In this document: positions 1 to 7,246 of the stretch, one piece after another
Layout of the letters: each line of letters opens with the position of its first letter
Numbering within the stretch: the first letter of the stretch is position 1
DNA from: Streptomyces poriferorum
GTDB taxonomy: Bacteria > Actinomycetota > Actinomycetes > Streptomycetales > Streptomycetaceae
Length of the DNA stretch: 40,955 nucleotides
NCBI RefSeq assembly: GCF_019399235.1
Contig: NZ_JAELVH010000114.1
Coordinates: 1 to 40,955 of the forward strand
Direction of reading: 5' to 3'
Position numbers and translations under genes: made by a program
The notes under the pieces: model-generated
What the model saw: the letters and a program-made list of their open reading frames with translations, nothing else
What the model was told of the DNA's origin: nothing
The model's database searches: none

Positions 1-883
1 CCGAGTAGATGTCCTGGCCGCGCGCCGTGGCGCGGCGCTCGACGCCGTCCGCGCGGACCAGGACGTCGACGACGAACGTCTGGTCCGAGCGCCCCAGCGC
101 GTCGACCGCCTCCGGTGCCGGGGTGTCCTCGCCGGCCAGGTCGCCCGCCGCCTCGACGGACATGTGGGTGCGGACCTCGGGCACCTTCACATGGCTGGGC
201 ACCGTGACGACATCGGCCATGGTGAACTCCTCGATCACCGGGCGCCTGCCCAGCGGCTCGGGGAACAGCCACTCGCCCCGCGACACCTCGTCCCGGTGGT
301 AGCGCAGAGCGCCGTCCGTGAAGCGCACCCGACGGCCCGCGCGGCGGTCGTGGGACACCTGCCCGGCCTCCCGGGTGCCTGCCGTAGGACGCCAACTGCT
401 CAGCCCGTACGCGACATCGACCGAGTCCGCGGCAGTCCGGTCGCCCATCGCCGCGCTGACCAGCAGGTCGCCCAGTCCGCCGTAGAAGGCCATCGCGGGC
501 ACCACGTGCGTACCCGATCGCAGGGCCGCCTCCGTGTGGTCGGCGAACATCGCGGCGTTCGCCTCGATCTCCGCGGCGACGTCGACGTAAGGAATCCCCG
601 CCCGCAGGGCCGCCTCGACGACCGGGCCGCCGGTCACCGCGAAGGGGCCCGCGCAGTTGATGACCGCTGCCGCGCCGGCGAGGGCCCGGTCCAGGGCGGC
701 CGGGTCGTCCACGTCCGCCGGCCGTCCCTCCACATCGCCCCACTCGGCCGCCAGCGCCTCCAGCCGGGCCGCGTTCCGGCCGGAGGCGACCGGGGTGAAC
801 CCGCGCCGCCGCAGCTCGGCGACGATGAAACGCCCGGTGTGCCCGGTCGCCCCGTAGACCAGTACCGCAGCCGCTGTGTTCAT
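1..883 (-). CDS. Saccharopine dehydrogenase-like NAD(P)-binding protein (partial)
   Basis: The frame opens with ATG at 883 and runs off the left edge, so the C-terminus is missing. The N-terminus reads as a Rossmann start, with VLVYGATGHTG at about residues 7-17 (G-x-x-G-x-x-G pattern). It continues with an INCAGPF segment and then GIPYVDVAAE, the order seen in the saccharopine dehydrogenase-like / trans-acting enoyl reductase family. These proteins are NAD(P)H oxidoreductases; the substrate cannot be read from the sequence. The gene is divergent from the AraC-type regulator that starts about 60 bases away, which makes it a plausible target of that regulator. Family call is good; specific function unknown. 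Confidence 0.75.
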   Translation of the reverse strand, partial: MNTAAAVLVYGATGHTGRFIVAELRRRGFTPVASGRNAARLEALAAEWGDVEGRPADVDDPAALDRALAGAAAVINCAGPFAVTGGPVVEAALRAGIPYVDVAAEIEANAAMFADHTEAALRSGTHVVPAMAFYGGLGDLLVSAAMGDRTAADSVDVAYGLSSWRPTAGTREAGQVSHDRRAGRRVRFTDGALRYHRDEVSRGEWLFPEPLGRRPVIEEFTMADVVTVPSHVKVPEVRTHMSVEAAGDLAGEDTPAPEAVDALGRSDQTFVVDVLVRADGVERRATARGQDIYS

Positions 884-944
884 GGTTCCCCGCTCGCTCT
901 CGATGTGGTGAGGACTCCAGTCTCGGCGGGGAAGGAGCGCGACC

Positions 945-1931
945 GTGAGGGTCCGGACCGACAGCATGCGTACACTTTCGGACATGCCAACTGTCGCGCT
1001 GCTGGCCGCCGGTGACCTGCTGCACTTCGAACTGGGCGTGGCGTACGAGATCTTCGGCAACCCCCCGCGCGAGGCGACGGAGGGCTGGTACGACGTACAG
1101 CTCTGCGGGCCGGGTCCGGTGCGGGTCGGACCGTTCAAGGTCGAGCCCGAGCACGGGCTGGACCGGGTGGCGGCCGCCGACACGGTGATCGTGCCGGCGT
1201 GCGTCGACATCGATGTGCCCCCGCCCGCCGAGCTGGTCGAGGCCGTACGCGCGGCGCACGAGGCGGGTGCGCGGGTCGCCTCGCTGTGCACCGGGGCGTT
1301 CGTGCTCGGTGCCGCGGGCCTCCTGGACGGCCGGCGGGCCACCACCCACTGGGCCCACGCCGCCGAGCTGAGCGCCCGCCATCCGCTGGCCGAGGTCGAC
1401 CCGGACGTGCTGTACACCGACAACGGCAGCGTCCTCACGTCCGCGGGCAAGGCCGCGGCCGTGGACCTGTGCCTGCACCTGATCCACCTGGACCACGGGG
1501 CGTCCGTCGCCAACTCGGTCGCCCGCCGCCTCGTCATGCAGCCTCACCGGCCGGGCGGACAGGCCCAGTTCGTGTCCACCCCGGTACAGGCCTCGGGCGA
1601 CCACGCGCTCGCCCAGCTGCTCGCCTGGGTCCAGGAACGGCTGGACCAGCCGCTGTCGGTGACCGACATGGCGCGGAAGGCGAACACGAGCCCCCGGCAC
1701 CTCGGGCGGCAGTTCCGGTCGGTGATCGGGCAGACCCCGATCCAGTGGCTCCTGATCCAGCGGGTGCGCCGCGCCCAGGAGTTGCTGGAGGCGACCGACG
1801 AGAGTATCGAGGCGGTCGCCGTCGCCACGGGCATGGGGACCGCCACGACGCTTCGGCGCCAGTTCAAGAAGATCGTCGGCGTCCCGCCGGACAGCTACCG
1901 GCGGGCGTTCCGCAGCACGCGCCCGGCCTGA
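945..1931 (+). CDS. GlxA-family transcriptional regulator (DJ-1/PfpI domain + AraC HTH)
   Basis: A 328-residue protein. The N-terminal half is a DJ-1/PfpI class I amidotransferase-like domain, with the Cys nucleophile-elbow motif ASLCTGAF followed by GLLDGRRATTHW. The C-terminal ~100 residues form a double helix-turn-helix AraC domain ending in GVPPDSYRRAFR. Such proteins are cytoplasmic DNA-binding regulators; the amidotransferase domain usually acts as a sensor. The start is uncertain. GTG at 945 has a strong AAGGAG seven bases upstream, but family alignment favours the ATG at 984 (MPTVALLAAGD), and ATG 966 is also in frame. It is divergent from the reductase gene ending at 883 and probably controls it. 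Confidence 0.85.
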   Translation: MRVRTDSMRTLSDMPTVALLAAGDLLHFELGVAYEIFGNPPREATEGWYDVQLCGPGPVRVGPFKVEPEHGLDRVAAADTVIVPACVDIDVPPPAELVEAVRAAHEAGARVASLCTGAFVLGAAGLLDGRRATTHWAHAAELSARHPLAEVDPDVLYTDNGSVLTSAGKAAAVDLCLHLIHLDHGASVANSVARRLVMQPHRPGGQAQFVSTPVQASGDHALAQLLAWVQERLDQPLSVTDMARKANTSPRHLGRQFRSVIGQTPIQWLLIQRVRRAQELLEATDESIEAVAVATGMGTATTLRRQFKKIVGVPPDSYRRAFRSTRPA

Positions 1932-1941
1932 CCTGATCTGG

Positions 1942-1961
1942 CCCGACCCGACCCGACCCGA
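1942..1961. repeat. CCCGA pentamer tandem repeat (4 copies)
   Basis: Four exact head-to-tail copies of CCCGA lie between the convergent regulator genes. A similar CCCGA run occurs near 14881. No function is assigned. Confidence 0.6.
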
Positions 1962-1985
1962 CCTGATCCGGCCGGCGGCGCTTGG

Positions 1986-2645
1986 TTACGCCGAGCGGAC
2001 CACGCCCTCGATCTGATCGAGCTGTGCGGCGAGGAGCTCCTCGAAAGCGGCGCCGCGGTCCGCGCCGAGAGGGCGGACGTCGCGGGCGAAGTGGGCCAGG
2101 GCGGGGAAGCGTTCGGGGTCGGCGCCGAGTACCGAGACGCGGAACAGCTCCATGCCCTGTTCGTACTCCTGCGAGGTGATGGTGCTGACTCCGGCCTCGG
2201 AGGTGACCAGCGCGGCGATGAGGACCGCGAGCCGGTGATAGCGCACCGGGATCTCCTCGTCGGGCAGCCCCGACGCGCGCAGGGCCTGCAGTACCTCTTC
2301 CACGACCAGCCGGGAACCGGTCCCGCCCGACGCGTAACGTCCCCAGACCGCGGCGAGCTGGGGCTGCCTGCCGAACGCCTCCCTCACACGCAGGGCCAGG
2401 GAGGTGATGCGCTGCCTCCAGTCGCCCTCGGGGAGGTGGTCCTCCATCGCGTCCAGAAGAATCCGGTCGGCGACCGCCCGCAGTAGTTCGGTCTTGCTGC
2501 GGAAGTGCCGGTAGAGGCTGGAGGAATCGGTCCCGAGGGTCGCGGCGAGCTTGCGCACGCTGAACGACTCCGTGCTGCCCGAGCGCAGCAACTCCACCGC
2601 CGCGTCGAGGATTTCCTCTGTCGACCAACGCCTTCTGCCTGCCAT
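1986..2645 (-). CDS. TetR family transcriptional regulator
   Basis: A 219-residue protein. The N-terminal HTH reads MAGRRRWSTEEILDAAVELL, then SVRKLAATLGTDSSSLYRHF, the TetR recognition-helix pattern with the terminal LYRHF box, then KTELL. The C-terminal helical domain should bind an unknown ligand. ATG at 2645 was chosen over the longer open frame because GAGGAG sits five bases upstream and the family normally starts just before the HTH. It is divergent from the beta-lactamase-like gene at 2830, and the space between them holds nested inverted repeats over a promoter. This suggests repression of both itself and that gene. Confidence 0.9.
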   Translation of the reverse strand: MAGRRRWSTEEILDAAVELLRSGSTESFSVRKLAATLGTDSSSLYRHFRSKTELLRAVADRILLDAMEDHLPEGDWRQRITSLALRVREAFGRQPQLAAVWGRYASGGTGSRLVVEEVLQALRASGLPDEEIPVRYHRLAVLIAALVTSEAGVSTITSQEYEQGMELFRVSVLGADPERFPALAHFARDVRPLGADRGAAFEELLAAQLDQIEGVVRSA

Positions 2646-2676
2646 GCCGCTCCTCTCGTCCGATCTCAGCCTAACG

Positions 2677-2711
2677 TATGCACTTGGTGTTGCACGCACC
2701 GCGTGCATAAT
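2677..2711. promoter_or_regulatory. Candidate TetR operator overlapping a promoter
   Basis: TGCACGC (2691-2697) and GCGTGCA (2701-2707) form a perfect 7-3-7 palindrome. An outer pair, TATGCAC (2677-2683) and GTGCATA (2703-2709), is also perfect. They overlap a plausible plus-strand promoter: -35 TTGGTG at 2684-2689, a 16-base spacer and -10 CATAAT at 2706-2711. Binding here would block transcription of the gene at 2830. Confidence 0.6.
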
Positions 2712-2829
2712 GAGGACAAGGGGGTGCCGGACGGCCGCGAGGCGGACCGGCATGCCACTCGTGCCCTGTCATCCGGGGGTGGGCGACCCACGCGGAGTTC
2801 ACCCCGGGGAATACGAAAGGACGCATGAC

Positions 2830-3948
2830 GTGAAGAACACACTGGACTGTGCCGCCCTGGAAGCGGCCCTCGACCGTGTCCACCGAGCCGGGATGCCGGG
2901 TCTGTTCGCCGAGGTGCGGGACGGTGACCGGGTGTGGCGCGGCGCTGCCGGCGTCGCCGATGTCGCCACCGGCCGTCCCGTCAGCGCCGACATGCGGCAC
3001 CGCGTCGGCAGCATCACCAAGACCTTCACCACCGCAGCGGTCCTGCGGCAGGTCGAGAACGGCCGGATCGGTCTCGACACACCGATCGGCACGTATCTTC
3101 CGAAGCTGGTTCCCGGGGAACGCGGCGACGCGATCACGGTACGGATGCTGATCAACCACACCAGCAACCTCGCCGAGTACCTCCCGTACGTCTATCCGTC
3201 CCTCAAGGGGATGCCCGCAGTCGCGAAGACGGGGCCGGAGAGCCTGGAAGAGCACCGGTTCACGCGGTTCGACCCCATCGACCTGATCGAGAAGGGGGTC
3301 ACCGCGCCGGCCGCCGGCGCCCCGGGCGGTACTCCGGGGCTGTACTCCAACACCAACTACCTGCTCCTCGCCCAACTCCTGGAAGAGGTGAGCGGCACAA
3401 CGGCCGAGCTGTGCATCACCCGGGACGTCATCGAGCGCGCCGGGCTCCAGGACACCGGATTCCCTACGGGACCGTACATGGACGGGCCGCACTCGAACCT
3501 CTACGAGGCGTGGTTCGGCATGCTCGAACCGCCGCGCGACTACAGCGTCTTCGACATGTCGTACGCGGGGCCGTCGGCCTCGCTGACGTCGACCGTCGCG
3601 GACCTCAACCGCTTCTTCGGCAGGCTGCTGGCCGGGGAGGTCGTCAGCCCGTCGTCGCTGGCGCAGATGCAGCGGACCGTCCCGGTCGTTTCCCAGGAGG
3701 GAAAGCTGATGGACTACGGCCTCGGCCTGTACCCGATGGAGGGCTCCGGCCAGGCCACCTTCTGGGGCCACGGCGGCACGGTCTGGGGCGGCGGGGCACT
3801 GGCCATGATCCGCGCCGACGGACGGCGGCAGATGGCGGTCGCGGTCAACATGCAGAGATGGAACCGGCTCGACTCCGACGGCTACCCGCAGCCGCACCCC
3901 ATCGACGAGGCCCTGGCGGCGCTGTACGGCCTGGCGATGTCCGGCTGA
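2830..3948 (+). CDS. Serine beta-lactamase / DD-peptidase-like hydrolase (class C fold)
   Basis: A 372-residue protein of the beta-lactamase class C / esterase EstB / D-Ala-D-Ala carboxypeptidase superfamily. The nucleophile motif SxxK is seen as S61-I-T-K64. The second motif YxN appears in LYSNTNY, and the third (KTG equivalent) as WGHGGTVWGGG, an H-x-G form usual in esterase-like and peptidase-like members. No signal peptide is visible, so it is probably cytoplasmic, which argues against a classical secreted beta-lactamase. GTG at 2830 follows AAGGA by eight bases; the overlapping ATG at 2825 is out of frame and stops at once. It is divergent from a TetR gene with a palindrome between. Substrate unknown. 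Confidence 0.85.
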   Translation: MKNTLDCAALEAALDRVHRAGMPGLFAEVRDGDRVWRGAAGVADVATGRPVSADMRHRVGSITKTFTTAAVLRQVENGRIGLDTPIGTYLPKLVPGERGDAITVRMLINHTSNLAEYLPYVYPSLKGMPAVAKTGPESLEEHRFTRFDPIDLIEKGVTAPAAGAPGGTPGLYSNTNYLLLAQLLEEVSGTTAELCITRDVIERAGLQDTGFPTGPYMDGPHSNLYEAWFGMLEPPRDYSVFDMSYAGPSASLTSTVADLNRFFGRLLAGEVVSPSSLAQMQRTVPVVSQEGKLMDYGLGLYPMEGSGQATFWGHGGTVWGGGALAMIRADGRRQMAVAVNMQRWNRLDSDGYPQPHPIDEALAALYGLAMSG

Positions 3949-3994
3949 CCGCCCGGCTGCCGGAGCGCGGCGAGCGTCCGTGCTATGAACAGGC

Positions 3995-4732
3995 ATGGAT
4001 CTCAAGATCGAGCGGACCGACGCGCGTACGTGGCCGGACGAACAGCTGAAGGAGCTCTTCAGCGAGGGCTTTCCGGAATTCATCAGCGCCGACCGGCTGG
4101 TGAAGGAGTACATAGGCAGGGTCGGCGAGTGGTTCGCCGGTCTGGACCTCACGCTGGTGGACGAGCGCGAGGTGCCGGTCGCGTCGGGCTGGGGTGTACC
4201 CATCCACTGGGACGGTCTGACCGGGACGCTCCCCACCGGGTACACCCAGGCCCTCGTCCGCGCGGTCGAGGGCCGGGAGCAGGGGACCGAAGCCAACACG
4301 CTGGTCATCTGCGGAGCTGTCGTCACCCCGTCGCTCAAGGGGCGCGGGCTGGCGGGGGAGACGATCAGGGCTCTGCGCCGGACGGCCGGGGAGGCCGGCC
4401 TGACCCAGGTCGTCGCGCCGGTCCGTCCGACGACGAAGGCCCGGTATCCGCTGACACCCATCGAGACCTTCATGCGATGGAGCCGCGAGGACGGCATGGC
4501 CCTCGACCCGTGGATGCGGACCCATCAGCGTCTCGGCGCCGAGATCCTCGCGGCGGCTCCCGCGTCGCAGACGATGACCGGCACCGTCGCCGAGTGGGAA
4601 CGGTGGACGGGCCTGGCCCTTCCCGAGTCGGGTGACTACGTGATTCCGGACGGCTTGAGCCTGCTGCGGGTCGACCGGTCCGCCGATCGCGGTGTGTACC
4701 GAGAGCCCAACGTCTGGATGCGGCACAGCTGA
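3995..4732 (+). CDS. GNAT-superfamily acetyltransferase-like protein
   Basis: A 245-residue protein. The region around residues 105-130 (LVICGAVVTPSLKGRGLAGETI) has the GNAT motif A pattern (V-x-P-x-x-x-G-x-G-x-A) that holds the acetyl-CoA pyrophosphate. It is longer than a minimal GNAT, and the flanking parts match nothing I recognise. The SD is weak. It lies 46 bases after the beta-lactamase-like gene on the same strand and may be cotranscribed. Substrate unknown. Confidence 0.65.
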   Translation: MDLKIERTDARTWPDEQLKELFSEGFPEFISADRLVKEYIGRVGEWFAGLDLTLVDEREVPVASGWGVPIHWDGLTGTLPTGYTQALVRAVEGREQGTEANTLVICGAVVTPSLKGRGLAGETIRALRRTAGEAGLTQVVAPVRPTTKARYPLTPIETFMRWSREDGMALDPWMRTHQRLGAEILAAAPASQTMTGTVAEWERWTGLALPESGDYVIPDGLSLLRVDRSADRGVYREPNVWMRHS

Positions 4733-4797
4733 GCCGGGCCGGACGGCCTTCGGCGTTCGCTCCGGCCGGTACGGGGCGGCGCCGTAGGATCCCGGGC

Positions 4798-5193
4798 GTG
4801 ACGATCACGTACGAGTGGCGGGGCGACTTCGACAACGCGTCCCTCGACGCGTTGCACGCCGACGGTTTCGGCTCACCGGGGACTCCGGCCGACTGGCGTG
4901 CACGGCTTGAGCGCCACAGCCTCGGCTGGGTCTGCGCGTACGAGGACGGTTCGCTGACCGGATTCGTCAACGTCGTCTGGGACGGAGGAGCGCACGCCTT
5001 CATCCTGGACACGGTGGTGGCCCGGCACCTCCGGTCGAGAGGGGTCGGCGCCGGGCTGGTCGCGGTTGCCGCGGAGGAGGCCCGTGCCGCGAAGTGCGCG
5101 TGGCTTCACGTCGACTTCGAAGAGCATCTGCGGCCGTTCTACTTCGACGCCTGCGGCTTCCGGGAGACGGCGGCGGGGCTGATCGCTCTCTGA
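4798..5193 (+). CDS. GNAT family N-acetyltransferase
   Basis: A 131-residue single-domain GNAT. The acetyl-CoA motif is AFILDTVVARHLRSRGVGAGLV (residues about 63-84, with R-x-x-G-x-G), followed by LHVDFEEHLRPFYFDACGF, the usual end in which a Tyr and an F-x-x-x-G-F strand close the fold. Start is GTG at 4798. Same strand and close to the previous acetyltransferase, but the two are not similar enough to look like a recent duplication. Substrate unknown. Confidence 0.8.
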   Translation: MTITYEWRGDFDNASLDALHADGFGSPGTPADWRARLERHSLGWVCAYEDGSLTGFVNVVWDGGAHAFILDTVVARHLRSRGVGAGLVAVAAEEARAAKCAWLHVDFEEHLRPFYFDACGFRETAAGLIAL

Positions 5194-5288
5194 CGCCACG
5201 GCCCCCGCACCCGCGACGCGCGGTCGCGCAAGCGGGACGGGGCGAGCGACCGCTGTCAGGACCGCGGGGAGGCGCCGCCGGCCGTTTC

Positions 5289-6122
5289 TCAGCGGAAGGA
5301 CGCGGCGTTCTCCGTGGCCCACTGCCGAAACGGCCGGGCCGGGACCCCGGTGACCTGCGGAACCGTGTCCCGTACCGCCAGCAGCTCGTCGTTGACGTCT
5401 CCGCCCGTGACGTCGAGTACCGCGTCCGCGGCTTCCGCTCCGAAGACCGCGGCCATCCGGGCATGGGCCTGCCGGCGGCTGATCTCGGCGAAGGGCACCT
5501 CCCGGCCCAGCGCCGCCGCGAGGGCCTCGGCCTGCTGGCGCGCCGACACCGGTTCCGGGCCGGTCAGGGCGTACGTGCGCCCCCGGTGGCCGGGCTCGGT
5601 CAGGGCCACCCGTGCCACCGACGCGATGTCCGCGGGATGGATGGTCGGCAGCGCTGTGTCCGCGTACGGTGCGTGCACGGTCTCGTGCTCACGGACCGAA
5701 GCCGTCCACATCAGGGTGTTCGAGGCGAACTGGGTCGGCCGCAGGATCGTCCAGGCCATACCGCTCTCCTTGAGCAGCTGCTCCACCGCCAGGTTCTCCT
5801 GGGCGGGGACCAGGTGCGGATGGGTCAGGGCGGTGATCGACGACACCAGCACCACGTGCTCCACGCCCGCCTGCCGCGCGGCTTCGAGGATGCCGGCGTC
5901 CGGTCCCAGCCGCGATACGAGGAACAGCGCACGCACCCCCTCCAGCGCGGCCTTCAGTGACGCCGGCTCCGCGAAGTCGCCCTGCGCGGCCTCGACTCCT
6001 TCGGGGAAGGTCGCCCGTGCGGCGTGACGGGTGAGCCCTCTCAGCGGCCCGGCACCGTGTGCGTGCAGTTCCTTCAGCAGTGCGCTGCCGATGTTCCCGG
6101 TGGCTCCGGTCACGAGGATCAT
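5289..6122 (-). CDS. NmrA / QOR2-type NAD(P)H-binding reductase (atypical SDR)
   Basis: A 277-residue protein. It starts MILVTGATGNIGSALL, a Rossmann G-x-x-G-x-x-G site. Next come GDFAEPASL, VVLVSS, and the variant active region WTILRPTQF in place of the classical YxxxK, as expected for atypical SDRs of the NmrA or quinone oxidoreductase 2 type. Such proteins bind NADP(H) and either reduce quinones or sense redox state. Start is ATG at 6122 with GGGAG upstream. The promoter has the hallmark of MerR-controlled genes (see 6161-6191). Convergent with the GNAT ending at 5193. Confidence 0.82.
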   Translation of the reverse strand: MILVTGATGNIGSALLKELHAHGAGPLRGLTRHAARATFPEGVEAAQGDFAEPASLKAALEGVRALFLVSRLGPDAGILEAARQAGVEHVVLVSSITALTHPHLVPAQENLAVEQLLKESGMAWTILRPTQFASNTLMWTASVREHETVHAPYADTALPTIHPADIASVARVALTEPGHRGRTYALTGPEPVSARQQAEALAAALGREVPFAEISRRQAHARMAAVFGAEAADAVLDVTGGDVNDELLAVRDTVPQVTGVPARPFRQWATENAASFR

Positions 6123-6160
6123 GAGCGTGTTCTCCCGTCGTCGATGTTCGACCGAGAGAG

Positions 6161-6191
6161 ACGCTAGAAGCTCAACCGCGCTTCAGGTCAA
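6161..6191 (-). promoter_or_regulatory. MerR-type promoter with 19-bp spacer
   Basis: Read on the minus strand there is a -35 TTGACC (6191-6186), exactly 19 bases, then TAGCGT (6166-6161). The spacer carries a dyad, GAAGC and GCTTC, centred between the hexamers. An overlong 19-bp spacer with a central dyad is the signature of promoters activated by MerR-family proteins. It drives the NmrA-type gene starting at 6122. The regulator is not identified; the MerR-PP2C fusion at 8341 is the only MerR domain in the window. Confidence 0.6.
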
Positions 6192-6254
6192 GGCCGTTGA
6201 GCACGCCTGCCGGGCATCCGTACCGAGTCCCGAAGGTCGGTCGACGCAGACGCC

Positions 6255-6286
6255 CAGGTGCCCCGACCTGCCCGTCGGGGCACCTG
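6255..6286 (-). terminator. Hairpin terminator after the alpha/beta hydrolase gene
   Basis: CAGGTGCCCCGAC (6255-6267) and GTCGGGGCACCTG (6274-6286) form a perfect 13-bp stem with a six-base loop. There is no T-run, as is common in Streptomyces. It lies downstream of the minus-strand gene ending at 6346. Confidence 0.65.
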
Positions 6287-6345
6287 CGCAGTTGCGTCCG
6301 GCGGCAGCGTCTACCGTCCGCTGACGGCGTGGCGTCCGGGCCGCC

Positions 6346-7083
6346 TCACTTCAGATGCCGGGTGAAGAAGCGGGCCGCGTCGTCCCCGGCGAACTGCGGG
6401 ACGCCGGTGTGACCGCCCGTATTGGCGTGCAGCGTCTTCTCCTTGGACCCGAAGGCGTCGAAGAGGTCCAGGGCCGCCTGCCGGTCGTTCCCCTCGTCGT
6501 CCCACTGCAGCAGGACATGGAGCGGAACGGTGACCCGGCGGGCCTCCTCGAACATGGAACGCGGCACGAAACTCCCGGCGAAGAGGCCGGCCGCCGCGAT
6601 GCGCGGCTCGACCACCGCCAGCCGGATGCCGATGGAGATCACGCCCCCCGAGTAACCGACCGGGCCGCCGATCCCGGGCAGCGAAAGGAGCGTGTCCAGG
6701 GCCGACTGCCATTCCGGGACCGCTTGGTCGACGAGCGGGAGGACGAGCGCGTCGATGATCTCGTCGCTGACCGGCTCGCCGGCCTCCAACGCCCGGCGCA
6801 GGTCGGCGCGGGCCCGGTCCACGACGGGCAGGCGGGGCCGGTCGCCGCTTCCCGGGAGCTCGATGGTGGCCGTGGCGAATCCCTGCGCCGCGGAGTGCCG
6901 GGCCCGGGCCGCCAGCCGCGGGTACATCCTGCCCAGTCCGAGGGGAGGGTGGCCGAGCAGGATCAGTGGCGCCGGTGACGAGGATGCCGGTACGGGCGTC
7001 CACAGGATGCCGGGGATCCCGCCGAGGGTGAACGCACGTTCGAGGATGCCGTCGTCGAGGTGCTGTTCGGAAGTGAACCGCAT
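6346..7083 (-). CDS. Alpha/beta hydrolase (dienelactone-hydrolase-like)
   Basis: A 245-residue protein. The nucleophile elbow is GYSGG (G-x-S-x-G) after a stretch of about 140 residues. A likely acid residue lies in LLQWDDEGND and the catalytic His in NTGGHTGVP. The N-terminal strand PLILLGHPPLGLG gives the oxyanion region. Together they describe a complete catalytic triad. It is probably a cytoplasmic esterase or hydrolase; substrate unknown. Start is ATG at 7083 with GAAAGG upstream. It lies downstream of the MerR-PP2C gene on the same strand, separated by about 160 bases that contain a 17-codon frame. Confidence 0.8.
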   Translation of the reverse strand: MRFTSEQHLDDGILERAFTLGGIPGILWTPVPASSSPAPLILLGHPPLGLGRMYPRLAARARHSAAQGFATATIELPGSGDRPRLPVVDRARADLRRALEAGEPVSDEIIDALVLPLVDQAVPEWQSALDTLLSLPGIGGPVGYSGGVISIGIRLAVVEPRIAAAGLFAGSFVPRSMFEEARRVTVPLHVLLQWDDEGNDRQAALDLFDAFGSKEKTLHANTGGHTGVPQFAGDDAARFFTRHLK

Positions 7084-7128
7084 GGTCGTGCCTTTCGGGA
7101 GTGCACGGATACGGCGCTCCCGGACGAC

Positions 7129-7182
7129 CTATCGCCCGACCATGACTCCGGAAGGGAGCACCCATGTCGATACTGCGTTCAC
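7129..7182 (-). CDS. Possible 17-residue leader peptide
   Basis: GTG at 7182 is preceded by a strong GAGGAGG-type SD, and the frame stops with TAG at 7131-7129. The peptide is MNAVSTWVLPSGVMVGR. It lies 45 bases before the hydrolase start. The good SD is the only reason to list it. It could be a translated leader or chance. Confidence 0.3.
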   Translation of the reverse strand: MNAVSTWVLPSGVMVGR

Positions 7183-7246
7183 GGGTACCACCTCCTCGTT
7201 CTCTCGCACGGCCTCCGCAAGACTAGCGTCGGCCCGGCGTGGCCCG

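Noticed and set aside
2671..4497. Long minus-strand open frame of about 600 codons across the beta-lactamase-like gene
   Set aside because: It is Arg/Pro-rich and opposite a gene with clear catalytic motifs. High GC keeps antisense frames open.
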